Below, one piece after another: positions 8,442 to 16,496 of a stretch of DNA of 64,000 bases (positions are counted from its first letter, which is position 1; each line of letters opens with the position of its first letter). Source of the stretch: Pseudomonas entomophila. GTDB taxonomy: Bacteria > Pseudomonadota > Gammaproteobacteria > Pseudomonadales > Pseudomonadaceae. The position numbers and the translations under genes are program-made. The DNA is taken from NCBI RefSeq assembly GCF_018417595.1, contig NZ_CP070982.1:2872001-2936000 (forward strand), written 5' to 3'. The notes below the pieces were generated by a model that was given only the letters and a program-made list of their open reading frames with translations, made no database searches and was not told where the DNA came from.

Positions 8442-9599
8442 TTACTTGAAGTCCCACTGCATCTGGGTGGCGATGCTCACGCCGCTGGACGATTTGACAC
8501 ACACGTCCAGGTAGTCGGTGAAGCGCGGCGGCACCGCGATCCCTTCCTCCAGCAGGCGGCTGTTGTCGAACAGGTAGTTGAGGTCGGCGAAGCCGCTGTA
8601 CAGGCGCAGGGCGCGCAGCACCAGGCGCGGGTTGGCTGGGCCGATGCGGGTTTCGAAGCTGCTGGCCAGCGACTTCAGGTCGTCGACATCCACCTTGCGG
8701 TAACGCTCACCCACTGGCTTCGCGCCATTGGCCAGGGCGAAGGCCTCGTCGATCTCGGCGAAGGTGCAGGCCGAGCCGTGGCCGGCGGAGATGTGGTAGA
8801 GGTCGTGGCTCAGTTGCGGCTTGAGCGCCAGGCCGATCAGCGCCTCGGCGCAGTAGTCCACCGGGATCACGTCGATCTGTTCGTCGAGCCCGCAGGTGAA
8901 GCTTTCCAGGGCGAAGCCCATGCGGAACACCCAGAAGATGCTGCCGGAGGCCTGGCAGCCAAGGCTGCGGTGGCCGACCACGATGGACGGGCGCGCCACC
9001 ACCAGCGGCAGGTTCGGCAGTTGTTCGCGCATGCGCCGCTCGATTTCCGCCTTGGACGCGGTGTAGTCCACCAGTTGCTGCTCGGCCTCGGGGAAGTCCC
9101 ACGATTCGCTGATCGGCGACTCGCGCTCCGGGCCGCAGCACATCGCCGTGCCGACATGCAGGAAGCGCTTGAGGCGCTTGGAGCGGCTCAGCACTTCGGC
9201 GAAGGCGTAGGTGCCTTCGACGTTCACCGGCCAGATGGTCGGGTTCTTCGAAAACGATGCTACGGCGGCGCAGTTGATTACTCGGTCGACCTGCATCAGG
9301 CGCGGTGTTTCCCGGGCCAGCCAGGAGGTGTCGAGGAAGTCGCCGCAGATGATCTGCTCCTCGCCCAGCGTCAGGTTGTCAGCGTGGCTGACACCGTGCT
9401 GCAGCAGGTTGTCGCGCAGGCGCTCAAGGCCTTGCTGGCGGCTTTCGGCGCGTACCAGGAAGCACAGGTTGGCTGCTTGGCCATCGGCGATCAGCTGGGC
9501 GGTGACCGAGCCGCCGAGGAAACCCGTGGCGCCGGTCAGCAGGATGCGTTCAGGGAGGTGATGCAGGGTTTGTGGCGCACCAGTGACGTGGGAGTTCAT
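8442..9599 (-). CDS. Thioester-reductase-like extended SDR (NAD_binding_4)
   Basis: A 385-residue soluble oxidoreductase of the extended SDR class. The N-terminal Rossmann motif is GATGFLGGS (about residues 22-30) and the catalytic YTASK (Y-x3-K) is near residue 170, with conserved VARPSIVVGH downstream. This is the arrangement of male-sterility / thioester-reductase (NAD_binding_4) proteins. These reduce acyl thioesters or act on acyl chains; standalone members often have unknown substrates. The ATG at 9599 has GAGGA six bases upstream, and a perfect palindrome sits just before that. The gene appears monocistronic and is convergent with the metal ATPase. No acyl-carrier or adenylation gene is adjacent. 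Confidence 0.75.
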   Translation of the reverse strand: MNSHVTGAPQTLHHLPERILLTGATGFLGGSVTAQLIADGQAANLCFLVRAESRQQGLERLRDNLLQHGVSHADNLTLGEEQIICGDFLDTSWLARETPRLMQVDRVINCAAVASFSKNPTIWPVNVEGTYAFAEVLSRSKRLKRFLHVGTAMCCGPERESPISESWDFPEAEQQLVDYTASKAEIERRMREQLPNLPLVVARPSIVVGHRSLGCQASGSIFWVFRMGFALESFTCGLDEQIDVIPVDYCAEALIGLALKPQLSHDLYHISAGHGSACTFAEIDEAFALANGAKPVGERYRKVDVDDLKSLASSFETRIGPANPRLVLRALRLYSGFADLNYLFDNSRLLEEGIAVPPRFTDYLDVCVKSSSGVSIATQMQWDFK

Positions 9600-9609
9600 A
9601 TATATCCTC

Positions 9610-9624
9610 GGCAACTTAGTTGCC
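9610..9624. promoter_or_regulatory. Perfect palindrome in the 5' leader of the thioester-reductase gene
   Basis: GGCAACT-T-AGTTGCC is a perfect inverted repeat with seven-base arms. It lies 10 bases upstream of the ATG and just ahead of the Shine-Dalgarno. It could be a repressor operator or an mRNA hairpin limiting ribosome access. No adjacent regulator gene explains it. Confidence 0.45.
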
Positions 9625-10001
9625 CGCGTGACGACGCAAAGTTGATGTAAAAACTTTGTGAAAAGTGGGTCGTTCTTTCGGTGGCAGGTTTTTATCAAAC
9701 CTGTGTATTCGCCGAGCCTCGATGGCCATGCGGCGGGCCGTGGGTTACGCGTGCTGGCGGCCATGATGGCGCCGGCTGTAAGTGGCTACTTCCTGCCAAC
9801 CGGATGGGCAGCAGAACAGGCGCTTCCAATTAAGCGGTGGGCCATTTTCTCTGGCTCGGGGCCGGTTTTCAATTGCCTGGCCTGTTACAGATGGGCGTTT
9901 TTGGTGAAAGAATTTTAATGAGTGTTGGAATACATGTGATTTTGTATGAAAGATGTAAATTTGTTTAACTTCCACTAAAAAAGTTTTAACTGTTAGCGTG
10001 C
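9625..10001. other. AT-rich intergenic region
   Basis: About 380 bp between the thioester-reductase start and the lipoprotein stop, both on the minus strand. The part from about 9895 to 9995 is markedly AT-rich and is a likely promoter/3'-end zone. Short open frames here lack a convincing ribosome binding site or recognisable product. I see no clear intrinsic terminator or RNA gene. Confidence 0.4.
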
Positions 10002-10427
10002 TTACGATGCCGGTACTTCAGGCCCTGATATTAATGATGTGAGGCAGCCGGACACATCGCGGCTGTCCAGAAGTTCACCCCGATCGCCTTTCAGGAACAG
10101 TGTCGGCGTGCCATTCCAGTCACCCACGAACACACCATAGACCTGGTGGGTCTCGAAGCGATCGTGGTGCAGTTCGACCATGCAGCTACGGTCATGGGGA
10201 GGCCGTTGGCGCAGTTGCACGGCCAGCCGATGAGGGCCCGGCATCACGCCGACCTGCTGCGCATCGACAACGGGCGTGCCATCGACCGCCGCCAGGCTGA
10301 CCTGGTGCACGGAGGGCACCGGGTAGAGTTTGATCAAGGCCTGCTCGGGCGCCGGACGGGCCAGCAGGGTACAGGCGGACAGCAGGGAAAGGCCCAGCAG
10401 CCCGAGCGCGGTGCGGATTGGATTCAT
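10002..10427 (-). CDS. Putative lipoprotein, unknown function
   Basis: A 141-residue protein with a lipoprotein signal peptide: a basic start, a hydrophobic core, and a lipobox ending LLSAC with the acylated Cys at residue 19. The mature part is small and probably beta-rich, with two further cysteines (near residues 82 and 128) that could form a disulfide. It begins 16 bases after the pagL stop and is probably co-transcribed with it. Nothing else is recognised. It may be an outer-membrane accessory of lipid A remodelling by association only. Confidence 0.6.
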   Translation of the reverse strand: MNPIRTALGLLGLSLLSACTLLARPAPEQALIKLYPVPSVHQVSLAAVDGTPVVDAQQVGVMPGPHRLAVQLRQRPPHDRSCMVELHHDRFETHQVYGVFVGDWNGTPTLFLKGDRGELLDSRDVSGCLTSLISGPEVPAS

Positions 10428-10442
10428 GGCAGCGAGCGGACC

Positions 10443-10967
10443 TCAGAAAGCGTGGCGGTAGAACAGCGAATACGATTCGATGCCGTTGTTCGGCTGCTTG
10501 ATGCCAGCGTTGGAGTAGTGGATGAGCCGCAGGCCGACCCGGTCCTGATTGGCGAATTTCAGGCCGACGCCGAGACGGTCTTCGAAGTGGAACGCCGAGC
10601 CCAGGGTTCGGTCGCCCACTTGCGTGCCCGAGAACAGCGCCACGCCGACGCCCGCTTCGATGAAGGGCACGAGGCTGCCGGTGGTGTTGAACTCGTAGAG
10701 GAATACCGGCGCGAAGGACAGCGAGGTGCGGGCCGAGGCGCGCTTGCCGGCTTCCCAGTGGGTCAGGCCGGCGTCCCAGTAACCGGTGAGGTGGCCCGTG
10801 TCGCTCACCAGCCAGCGTTTGTCCCAGTCGAAGCCCAGGCCGATGCGGCCGACGAAGCCGTTCTGCCCGGTGGTGCCGAGGGCGCCGCTGATGTCCGTGG
10901 CCTGGCTGTTGCCGGCGAACGCGCAGAGTGCGAGGAGGGCGAGGGTTGGAGCGAAAGATCTTGGCAT
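10443..10967 (-). CDS. pagL: Lipid A 3-O-deacylase PagL
   Basis: A 174-residue outer-membrane beta-barrel hydrolase with a signal peptide ending about ...AGNSQA. The diagnostic C-terminal block is HYSNAGIKQPNNGIESYSL. It supplies the catalytic His, Ser (HxS) and downstream Glu of PagL, in the same positions as P. aeruginosa PagL. The sequence also shares the FAPVFLYEF and FIEAGVGVALFSGT barrel strands. PagL removes the 3-position acyl chain of lipid A, lowering endotoxicity. The ATG at 10967 is chosen because the signal peptide starts there; a frame-open ATG 17 codons upstream would give an unlikely leader. A two-component system lies upstream on the same strand, a candidate regulator. Confidence 0.9.
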   Translation of the reverse strand: MPRSFAPTLALLALCAFAGNSQATDISGALGTTGQNGFVGRIGLGFDWDKRWLVSDTGHLTGYWDAGLTHWEAGKRASARTSLSFAPVFLYEFNTTGSLVPFIEAGVGVALFSGTQVGDRTLGSAFHFEDRLGVGLKFANQDRVGLRLIHYSNAGIKQPNNGIESYSLFYRHAF

Positions 10968-11148
10968 GAGAATCACAGCACCGAATTGGATGAAGCCGCG
11001 CGCGGCGCCAGCCTTCATGGCTGGCGGGCGGGCATGCTAAAGGCGGTTGCTGAAGGTGCTGTTCAGGGATTATCAAGATTCGGTCAAGATGCGGGACTTA
11101 TCTGTGCCGCAACACCAAGGAGAGGGCAGGTGTGAGCGGTGGTTCGAT

Positions 11149-12330
11149 TCACTGGATTGCGAGGTGAAGGGGCAACGACACCAGCAACGCCAAACCACCC
11201 TCGTCGCGCCGTTGCGCGGCGATATGCCCGCCATGGGCTTCGCAGATCGCCTGGGCGATCGACAACCCCAGGCCGCCGCCGCCGGTTACCCGCGCGCGGG
11301 ACTGCTCGGCCCGCCAGAAGCGCACGAACATGTTGCCCAGGTCCTTCTGCGCGATGCCCTGGCCACGGTCGAGGAATTCCAGGCGCAGCCACGCACCTTC
11401 GCGACGTGCTGTAACTTCCAGCGTGCGGCCATCGGAAGCGTACTTGATGGCGTTCTCGATCAGGATGTTGATCAACTGGCCCAGCCGGCTCCTGTCCGCC
11501 TCGACGTCCAATGCGCCGGGCAGGCGTGAGGTAACCCGCATTTCGGCTGCCTCGAACTGCGGCGCGAACCAGTCCAGGCGTTCCTCGACCAACCGGGCCA
11601 GGGAGAACCCGGTGACGTGCAAGGGCAGCTGGCCGGCATGGGCCAGCGACAGCAGGTGCAGGTCGCCCACCAGGGTGTTGAGGTTGTTCAACTGGCTCTG
11701 CACCAGGCGCAACTGCTCCGGGCTCATCGGGAACACGTCGTCGAGCATGCCCTGGACCCGCCCCAGCGCGGCATTGAGCGGCGTGCGCAGTTCATGGGCG
11801 AGGTTGGAGCTGGACTGCGCCACTTCGCGTTCGTACAGCGACAGGCGCTCGACCATGCTGTTGAAGTCGCCGCACAGGCGTTGCATCTCTGCCGGCTGGC
11901 CCGGGTACTGCACCACCCGCACCTCGAGGTCGCCACCGGCCACCTGGCGCGCCGCCTGGGCAAGCTTGCGGAACTGCCGGGACAGCGGCCGGGACAGCCA
12001 CAGCGCGATGATGATCACCAGCGGGATGACCAGGGCGACGAAGCTGTACAGCGCCAGCCAGTCGGCGTCGTTGCCGATGTCGGGCAAGAAACTCTCGACG
12101 TCGTAGTAGCGTCGCAGCAGCTCCCAGAGCACCCCCTCGTGCTGTTTCACGTCCGCCAGCGCGGCGACGTACTGAGCACGGTCGGCAGGTGTCATCGAGG
12201 CCATCACGTGGTATTCGACGGCGTGGTAGTACAGGTACATGCAGCCGACGACGGTGAGCACCGCGCTGATGGCCAGCACGGTCATGCGCGAGCCGACCCA
12301 GGCCCACAACGAGTTCCTGCCCAGCGCCAT
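11149..12330 (-). CDS. Two-component sensor histidine kinase
   Basis: A 393-residue kinase with two membrane helices (about residues 13-33 and 92-112) flanking a short periplasmic sensor of about 60 residues, then a HAMP linker. The dimerisation/phosphoacceptor helix contains LAHELRTPLNAA (phosphorylated His). The catalytic ATPase domain shows the N box (IENAIKYA), the G1 box (DRGQGI), the F box region (FVRFWRAEQ) and the G2 box (GGGGLGLSIA). The ATG overlaps the response regulator stop by one base (TGATG), so translation is coupled. The small periplasmic domain gives no ligand clue. pagL lies about 180 bp downstream on the same strand, which makes envelope or cation signals plausible but unproven. 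Confidence 0.9.
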   Translation of the reverse strand: MALGRNSLWAWVGSRMTVLAISAVLTVVGCMYLYYHAVEYHVMASMTPADRAQYVAALADVKQHEGVLWELLRRYYDVESFLPDIGNDADWLALYSFVALVIPLVIIIALWLSRPLSRQFRKLAQAARQVAGGDLEVRVVQYPGQPAEMQRLCGDFNSMVERLSLYEREVAQSSSNLAHELRTPLNAALGRVQGMLDDVFPMSPEQLRLVQSQLNNLNTLVGDLHLLSLAHAGQLPLHVTGFSLARLVEERLDWFAPQFEAAEMRVTSRLPGALDVEADRSRLGQLINILIENAIKYASDGRTLEVTARREGAWLRLEFLDRGQGIAQKDLGNMFVRFWRAEQSRARVTGGGGLGLSIAQAICEAHGGHIAAQRRDEGGLALLVSLPLHLAIQ

Positions 12331-13019
12331 CAACGGAACCGGTAGCCCACCGAGCGCACTGTCACCAGCACCTCGGTGATGCCCACCGCCTCGAGCTTGC
12401 GCCGCAGGTTGTGTACATGGGTGTCGATGATCCGTACCAGTGCATCGCTGTCGGGCATGCACAGCTCCAGCAGTGCCTCGCGGCTGAAGGCCTTGGACGG
12501 TGCGCGCAGCAGCGCGGCGAGCAGCAGGAACTCCGAGCGAGTGAGGTCCAGGATCGTCTCGTCGCCACTGGCATGGCGCACCCCGGCGACGATGCGTTCG
12601 TTGTCCACCCACACCCCGGCGCACTCGAAGCGTTGCTGGGCAGCGGTGGAGGCACCGTAGCGGCGCAGCACGGCATGCACCCGGGCCACGACCTCTCGTG
12701 GGTTGCAGGGCTTGACCACATAATCATCGGCGCCGTAGCGCAGCGCGCCGATCTTGTCCGGCTCGTCGCCGATGGCGGTGACCATGATCACCGGCGTGTT
12801 GTCGTTGCGGCGGATCTCCGACAGCAGTTCCGGGCCGGAGAGCTTGGGCAGCATCATGTCCAGCAGGACGATCTGCGGCGACCATTGGCGAAACAGCGCC
12901 AGGCCCCTGGCACCGTCCTCGGCCACCGCCACCTCGAAGCCGTCCTTGCGCAGGTAGGCCTCGAGGATGCTGGCGCCATCGGCGTCGTCCTCGACTATCA
13001 ATACGCGCTTGGGGAGCAT
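12330..13019 (-). CDS. OmpR/PhoB-family response regulator
   Basis: A 229-residue regulator. The receiver domain (about 5-118) has the acidic pocket EDD near residues 10-12, the phosphorylated Asp in VLLDMMLP, the Thr/Ser of MVTAIG and the Lys of VVKPCNPRE. The C-terminal winged helix (about 130-228) ends with the typical recognition-helix and wing pattern DTHVHNLRRKLE...VRSVGYRFR. ATG 13019 is chosen because AAGGAA precedes it; the 15-codon extension upstream lacks support. First gene of the kinase pair. Closest in style to BaeR-like regulators (KP-x-PREVVARV), but I do not assign a named system. Confidence 0.9.
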   Translation of the reverse strand: MLPKRVLIVEDDADGASILEAYLRKDGFEVAVAEDGARGLALFRQWSPQIVLLDMMLPKLSGPELLSEIRRNDNTPVIMVTAIGDEPDKIGALRYGADDYVVKPCNPREVVARVHAVLRRYGASTAAQQRFECAGVWVDNERIVAGVRHASGDETILDLTRSEFLLLAALLRAPSKAFSREALLELCMPDSDALVRIIDTHVHNLRRKLEAVGITEVLVTVRSVGYRFR

Positions 13020-13110
13020 GGCGTTCCTTCGGGGGTATAGGGGTAGGGCGGCGCAGCTTAGCATGGGTCAACGGCGAAGGTTACGCCTCCCCAGGGCCTG
13101 CGCGGGAAAG

Positions 13111-13145
13111 GTAGGAGCCGGACTTGCCGGCGAAAGGGCCGGCAC
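13111..13145. repeat. REP-type palindrome
   Basis: The sequence starts GTAGGAGCCGGACTTGCCGG and continues with a second GGCC-rich half. This is the typical Pseudomonas REP head (GTAGGAGC) with a GCCGG stem. It sits between the response regulator and the small membrane protein gene and recurs in related forms elsewhere in the window. Confidence 0.6.
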
Positions 13146-13168
13146 AAACGACAAACCCACTTGATCCG

Positions 13169-13366
13169 TCAGGCGAGAAACTGCGGATCCGACTGGGCAT
13201 CGTCCTGACGGGCCTCTATCTGGCTGTCCTGCTGCACACTGAGGTAGACAGCGGCGCCACACAGGCCCGCCAGCCCGATACTGGCCACGACGATCTCGCC
13301 CAGTAACACGCCGACGACCAGTGCCAGCAGGCTGAGACGGCTGAGGGTGGTCACGGTCATGGCCAT
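13169..13366 (-). CDS. Small membrane protein, unknown
   Basis: A 65-residue protein with a near-continuous hydrophobic stretch from about residue 8 to 44 that could form two membrane helices, and a short acidic polar tail. A GGAG lies 5-6 bases before the ATG at 13366; a second ATG two codons later is also possible. Strand and position just upstream of the two-component genes are compatible with, but do not prove, co-expression. No family recognised. The composition and ribosome binding site favour a real gene over a chance frame. Confidence 0.5.
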   Translation of the reverse strand: MAMTVTTLSRLSLLALVVGVLLGEIVVASIGLAGLCGAAVYLSVQQDSQIEARQDDAQSDPQFLA

Positions 13367-13438
13367 TGCGCTCCGTCAGGAAGGTGACGACCACCATAAC
13401 GTCCAGGGAGAGATTGCACAGCCAAGGGGAGACGGCTT

Positions 13439-13451
13439 GGCACTAAGTGCC
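13439..13451. promoter_or_regulatory. Short perfect palindrome in intergenic region
   Basis: GGCACT-A-AGTGCC is a perfect inverted repeat with six-base arms. It lies next to a looser GCCAAG...CTTGGC pair (13421-13441), between divergently read genes. It could be an operator or a termination structure; no T-run is adjacent. Confidence 0.3.
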
Positions 13452-13602
13452 GGTGTTTTGGCCGATAAGTCTCCAATCGGGCTTGTTGTGTTGCGCATAT
13501 GAATGTCGTCGGCTTGGGGGACTGCTGCTGCAACGAAGCCTTTTTCTCCCGTTACCTATAATTTCGCTGCAGGCCTGCCTGCGTTGGAATCAACAGGAGA
13601 GT

Positions 13603-14142
13603 GTGGGGTTTGAAGAAGTTCGAGCGCAAATGATGAGGCGCCCTGAGTATGCTGAATTTCCAGAGGCGTCCGAAGCTAGAGAATTGATTCCGCCGGCATG
13701 GACTGCTCCGTGGGGCACAATTTACATGGAAACATCAGCGCCCGATTACAATGTCGATGGTGTGCTTGATATAGATAAAATACGTTCAACCATCATACAT
13801 GAAAGCCTGCACGCGGCATCTCATAATCATGTGGGTTTTCAGGGTGAAGGTTCCGAGGAGAATCTGAATCATGATGAGTATGTGACTGATTACTATGCCA
13901 AGATGGTATATGAAAAATTATTTCCGGGTGCAGAGTACAAGGCGGGTTATTTCACCAAAGATGGCGGTGCGGTGCACTGGGCGGGGAATTTGACTAAGTT
14001 TATGATTGAATCAGGGCATGTTTCGAAAGATGGACTTGAGAATGCCTACTTTCATACAGGAGAATATCGCAAGCTCCAAGGTGATCTGAAGAGCCATTGG
14101 TTGCGTATAGCCACGCAAGTAAAAGGCCCATGGACATATTAG
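13603..14142 (+). CDS. Orphan zincin-like protein (HExxH), AT-richer than surroundings
   Basis: About 179 residues from a GTG at 13603, which has AGGAGA a few bases upstream; ATG 13630 is an alternative start. The central motif is IIHESLHAASHNH, a clear HExxH zinc-binding pattern, followed about 20 residues later by NHDEYVTDYYAKM that could supply the third ligand. The base composition and codon use (many AT-ending codons) differ sharply from the genes on both sides, indicating horizontal acquisition. No signal peptide or partner gene is obvious. The fold resembles C-terminal toxin domains of polymorphic or type VI effectors, so it may be a stand-alone effector or a leftover toxin module. That assignment is inference. 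No immunity gene is apparent downstream. Confidence 0.55.
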   Translation: MGFEEVRAQMMRRPEYAEFPEASEARELIPPAWTAPWGTIYMETSAPDYNVDGVLDIDKIRSTIIHESLHAASHNHVGFQGEGSEENLNHDEYVTDYYAKMVYEKLFPGAEYKAGYFTKDGGAVHWAGNLTKFMIESGHVSKDGLENAYFHTGEYRKLQGDLKSHWLRIATQVKGPWTY

Positions 14143-14229
14143 AGCGATTGCGAATGTATTTACTGGGCGTACTGGGAGGAGATTGATGGTTTCACTTCGG
14201 CAGCGGTCAGGGTGTGGCCGCTACCGAGG

Positions 14230-14670
14230 CTATTGCAGCAAACCTCTTGATCTTAGCCGACGCTCACCAAGCCGTTCACCCAGCCTGAGCAGATAACCAT
14301 CCGGATCCTGAACCAGACACTGGCGCTGGCCTACCTCCACGTCCCCAGCCCGGTACCACGCATCCTCACAGGCCTGAAACAGCGGCCACCCGGCGTGGCG
14401 CAGGCGCTCGATGACGGGTGCGACTTCAGCGACCTCGATCTGAAAGTTGATACCTCGTCCCAACGGCGCTTCCAGCCGGCCGGTGATCCACTGCTCGTCG
14501 AGGTTGATCTGTTCGAGCATGACCTGGGCGCCCTCCAGGTCCAGATAGGCGAATCCCTCCTCGGGGCGCTGGTAAGCCACCTGGAAGCCCAGCAGCGACA
14601 CCCAGAACCCCAGGCTTCGTTCAAGATCGGTAACGATCAGTTCGGGAACCAACTTACTTCGTTCAAACAT
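14230..14670 (-). CDS. VOC / glyoxalase-bleomycin-resistance family protein
   Basis: A 146-residue single-domain protein with the two beta-alpha-beta-beta-beta units of the vicinal oxygen chelate fold. An N-terminal strand (PELIVTDLERSLGFWVSLLGF) is followed by AYLDLEGAQVMLEQ, and the C-terminal half ends in FLVQDPDGYLLRLGE-like sequence (here CLVQDPDGYLLRLGE). Such proteins bind small molecules or metals; many give bleomycin-type resistance or act as lyases. The ATG at 14670 is favoured because AAGGA lies eight bases upstream; the ATG three codons earlier is too close to it. The start lies inside the end of the diguanylate cyclase gene (8-bp overlap), so the two are translationally linked. 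Ligand unknown. Confidence 0.82.
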   Translation of the reverse strand: MFERSKLVPELIVTDLERSLGFWVSLLGFQVAYQRPEEGFAYLDLEGAQVMLEQINLDEQWITGRLEAPLGRGINFQIEVAEVAPVIERLRHAGWPLFQACEDAWYRAGDVEVGQRQCLVQDPDGYLLRLGERLGERRLRSRGLLQ

Positions 14671-16213
14671 TCGATTCATCCTTGGCTAAGGATCGGAGGG
14701 CGATGCCCTCGCACACACCGACATGCCAGCGATTACGACCCGCGCCCTTGGCACAGTAGAGCGCCTGGTCCGCGGCGTCGAGCAACGATTGCCAGCGATC
14801 CAGCTCTGCCCCGAAGGCGCTGCTGGCGCCAATGCTGACCGTTACCCGGCCAAAGGGACTACCTGGGTGCTCGATCGTTTCTTGCATCAACCGTTCGAGC
14901 ATCTGCTTCGCGACCGTTACCGCACCGCCACTGTCGGTGTTGGGCAGGATCACGGCCATTTCCTCGCCACCGTAACGGGCCAGCAGGTCGGACGGGCGGC
15001 GGATGCACGTCGCCAGCACCTGGGCGACTCGCTGCAGGCAAGCGTCGCCGGCAGGGTGGCCATAGGTGTCGTTGTAGCGCTTGAAGTGGTCGATATCGAC
15101 CATCAGCAAGGCCAGCGATGTGTCGTCCCTCTGGGCCCGACGGGCCTCCAGGGCCAGCGTTTCGTCGAAGCGGCGCCGGTTGGCCAGGCCCGTCAGCGCA
15201 TCGTTCATCGCCAGGCGTTCGAGCTGCTGGTTGCTGACGAGCAACTGCTGTTGCGCCTCCCGCAACTGATCCTGCACTGTGATGCGTCGGCGGATAGCGC
15301 GGATCAGCATCCAGCCGATGACCCCAGTCAGGGCCAGCAGGCCGGCGACCACCAGCAGCGACAGCAACGCCTCCAGCCGCCAGGCCGCCAGCGCCTCGCG
15401 CTTGCCCAGGGCCACCGTGGTCAGCAGCGGCAGCCGGTCGCTCTTGCGAAAGGCGTACAACCGCTCCACGCCGTCCAGGCTGGAGGTGAACGACGCGGTG
15501 CCCACCGACTGATCGACCAGGTACTTGGCGTAGATCGGCGACTTGGAGAAATTGCGGCCCATGTCCTGCTCGCGGAACGGGTAACGCACCAGCAGCGAAC
15601 CGTCGGTATGCGACAGGCCGATCGCGCCGTCCTGGCCCACGTCGATCTTGCCGAACAGGCGCAGGAAGTTCTCGATACCCAGCGTCACCGCCACCACGCC
15701 GGCAAATTCGCCGTCCGGGCCATTGAACCGACGGCTGACGGTGATCACCCACTCCTGGTTGGAGCGGCTGCGGATCGGCGGGCCGATGAAGGGCTCGGGG
15801 GACGGGTCGTCGCGGTGATGGATGAAATAGGCGCGGTCGCTGCTGTTGGCGCCTGCCGGGATTGGCCGGTTGGAGGACATCAGCCAGCGACCGTCCCTGT
15901 CGTAGATGGTGACACCACTCATCTGCGGCATCAGGGGCTGCTGGCGGCTGACCAACTGGCTCAGGCGCTCGATCTGGGCCACTCCGCTGCCCTCCGTCTC
16001 CAGGCGCTCGACCAGGCCGAGGAGGATCATCGAGCTTTGCTTGACGATACCTTCGGAATAGGTGGCCAGGGCCTGGGTCAAGTTGAGGCTGTGGGTGTTG
16101 ATGTCCTCCAGCGCCCGTTCCCGTGAAGCCACCACTTTCCACAGTGTCAACGATGCCAGCGAACAGGCGATGACCAGTAACAGGAGGAATACAAGGTGGA
16201 TGTCACGCTTCAC
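14663..16213 (-). CDS. Membrane diguanylate cyclase with periplasmic Cache-like sensor
   Basis: A 516-residue protein starting at GTG. It has an N-terminal helix (about 7-27), a periplasmic sensor of about 255 residues with dCache/PDC-type features (MSGVTIYDRDGRWLMSS, then RRFNGPDGEFAGVVAVTLGI), a second helix (about 285-307), a short coiled linker and a GGDEF domain (about 340-505). The active-site loop is ARYGGEEM, the active GGEEF-type variant with Met in the last position. An RxxD inhibitory site (RPSD) sits five residues before it, so product feedback by c-di-GMP is expected. It makes c-di-GMP from GTP and so promotes sessile growth. The Met substitution is unusual but the Glu residues needed for metal binding are present. 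Confidence 0.88.
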   Translation of the reverse strand: MKRDIHLVFLLLLVIACSLASLTLWKVVASRERALEDINTHSLNLTQALATYSEGIVKQSSMILLGLVERLETEGSGVAQIERLSQLVSRQQPLMPQMSGVTIYDRDGRWLMSSNRPIPAGANSSDRAYFIHHRDDPSPEPFIGPPIRSRSNQEWVITVSRRFNGPDGEFAGVVAVTLGIENFLRLFGKIDVGQDGAIGLSHTDGSLLVRYPFREQDMGRNFSKSPIYAKYLVDQSVGTASFTSSLDGVERLYAFRKSDRLPLLTTVALGKREALAAWRLEALLSLLVVAGLLALTGVIGWMLIRAIRRRITVQDQLREAQQQLLVSNQQLERLAMNDALTGLANRRRFDETLALEARRAQRDDTSLALLMVDIDHFKRYNDTYGHPAGDACLQRVAQVLATCIRRPSDLLARYGGEEMAVILPNTDSGGAVTVAKQMLERLMQETIEHPGSPFGRVTVSIGASSAFGAELDRWQSLLDAADQALYCAKGAGRNRWHVGVCEGIALRSLAKDESNV

Positions 16214-16381
16214 GTCAGTACCTGATGGGGAGTCCGGGGCCGCTGCTGGCGATCATGGGTCGAAAGCCATGGCAGAAGGCCATTTCTGGCCCATGCAAGG
16301 ATACAAGGAGATCGACAAGGCGCACAGCGATGGCCTCATGGGCATGACGGGGCCGAACATTGTGTCGATTGCACGGGCCTG

Positions 16382-16453
16382 TTCGCCGGCAAAGCCGGCT
16401 CCTGCAGGTGCGACGCATGCGGTCCCTGTGGGAGCGGATTCATCCGCGATGCG
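16382..16453. repeat. Pair of inverted REP elements
   Basis: A REP in reverse orientation (TTCGCCGGCAAAGCCGGCTC, 16382-16401, followed by CTGCAGG) faces a forward REP (from 16425: CCTGTGGGAGCGGATTCATC, then CGCGATGCG). A GCGCCGCG/CGCGGCGC palindrome and CTCGATC follow to 16475. The block fills the gap between the diguanylate cyclase start and the DUF2878 stop, a typical BIME-like arrangement. Confidence 0.65.
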
Positions 16454-16496
16454 CCGCGCGCGCGGCGCTCGATCCCCCAGGCGCTGCATCAGATTG

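Noticed and set aside
9658..9918. 86-codon plus-strand frame in the intergenic region before the lipoprotein gene
   Set aside because: No ribosome binding site or recognisable sequence; composition is like intergenic DNA.
14185..14295. 36-codon frame after GGGAGGAGATTG downstream of the HExxH gene, considered as an immunity peptide
   Set aside because: Good ribosome binding site, but the product is a short basic, Ser-rich peptide running into the convergent VOC gene; more likely a decayed remnant.
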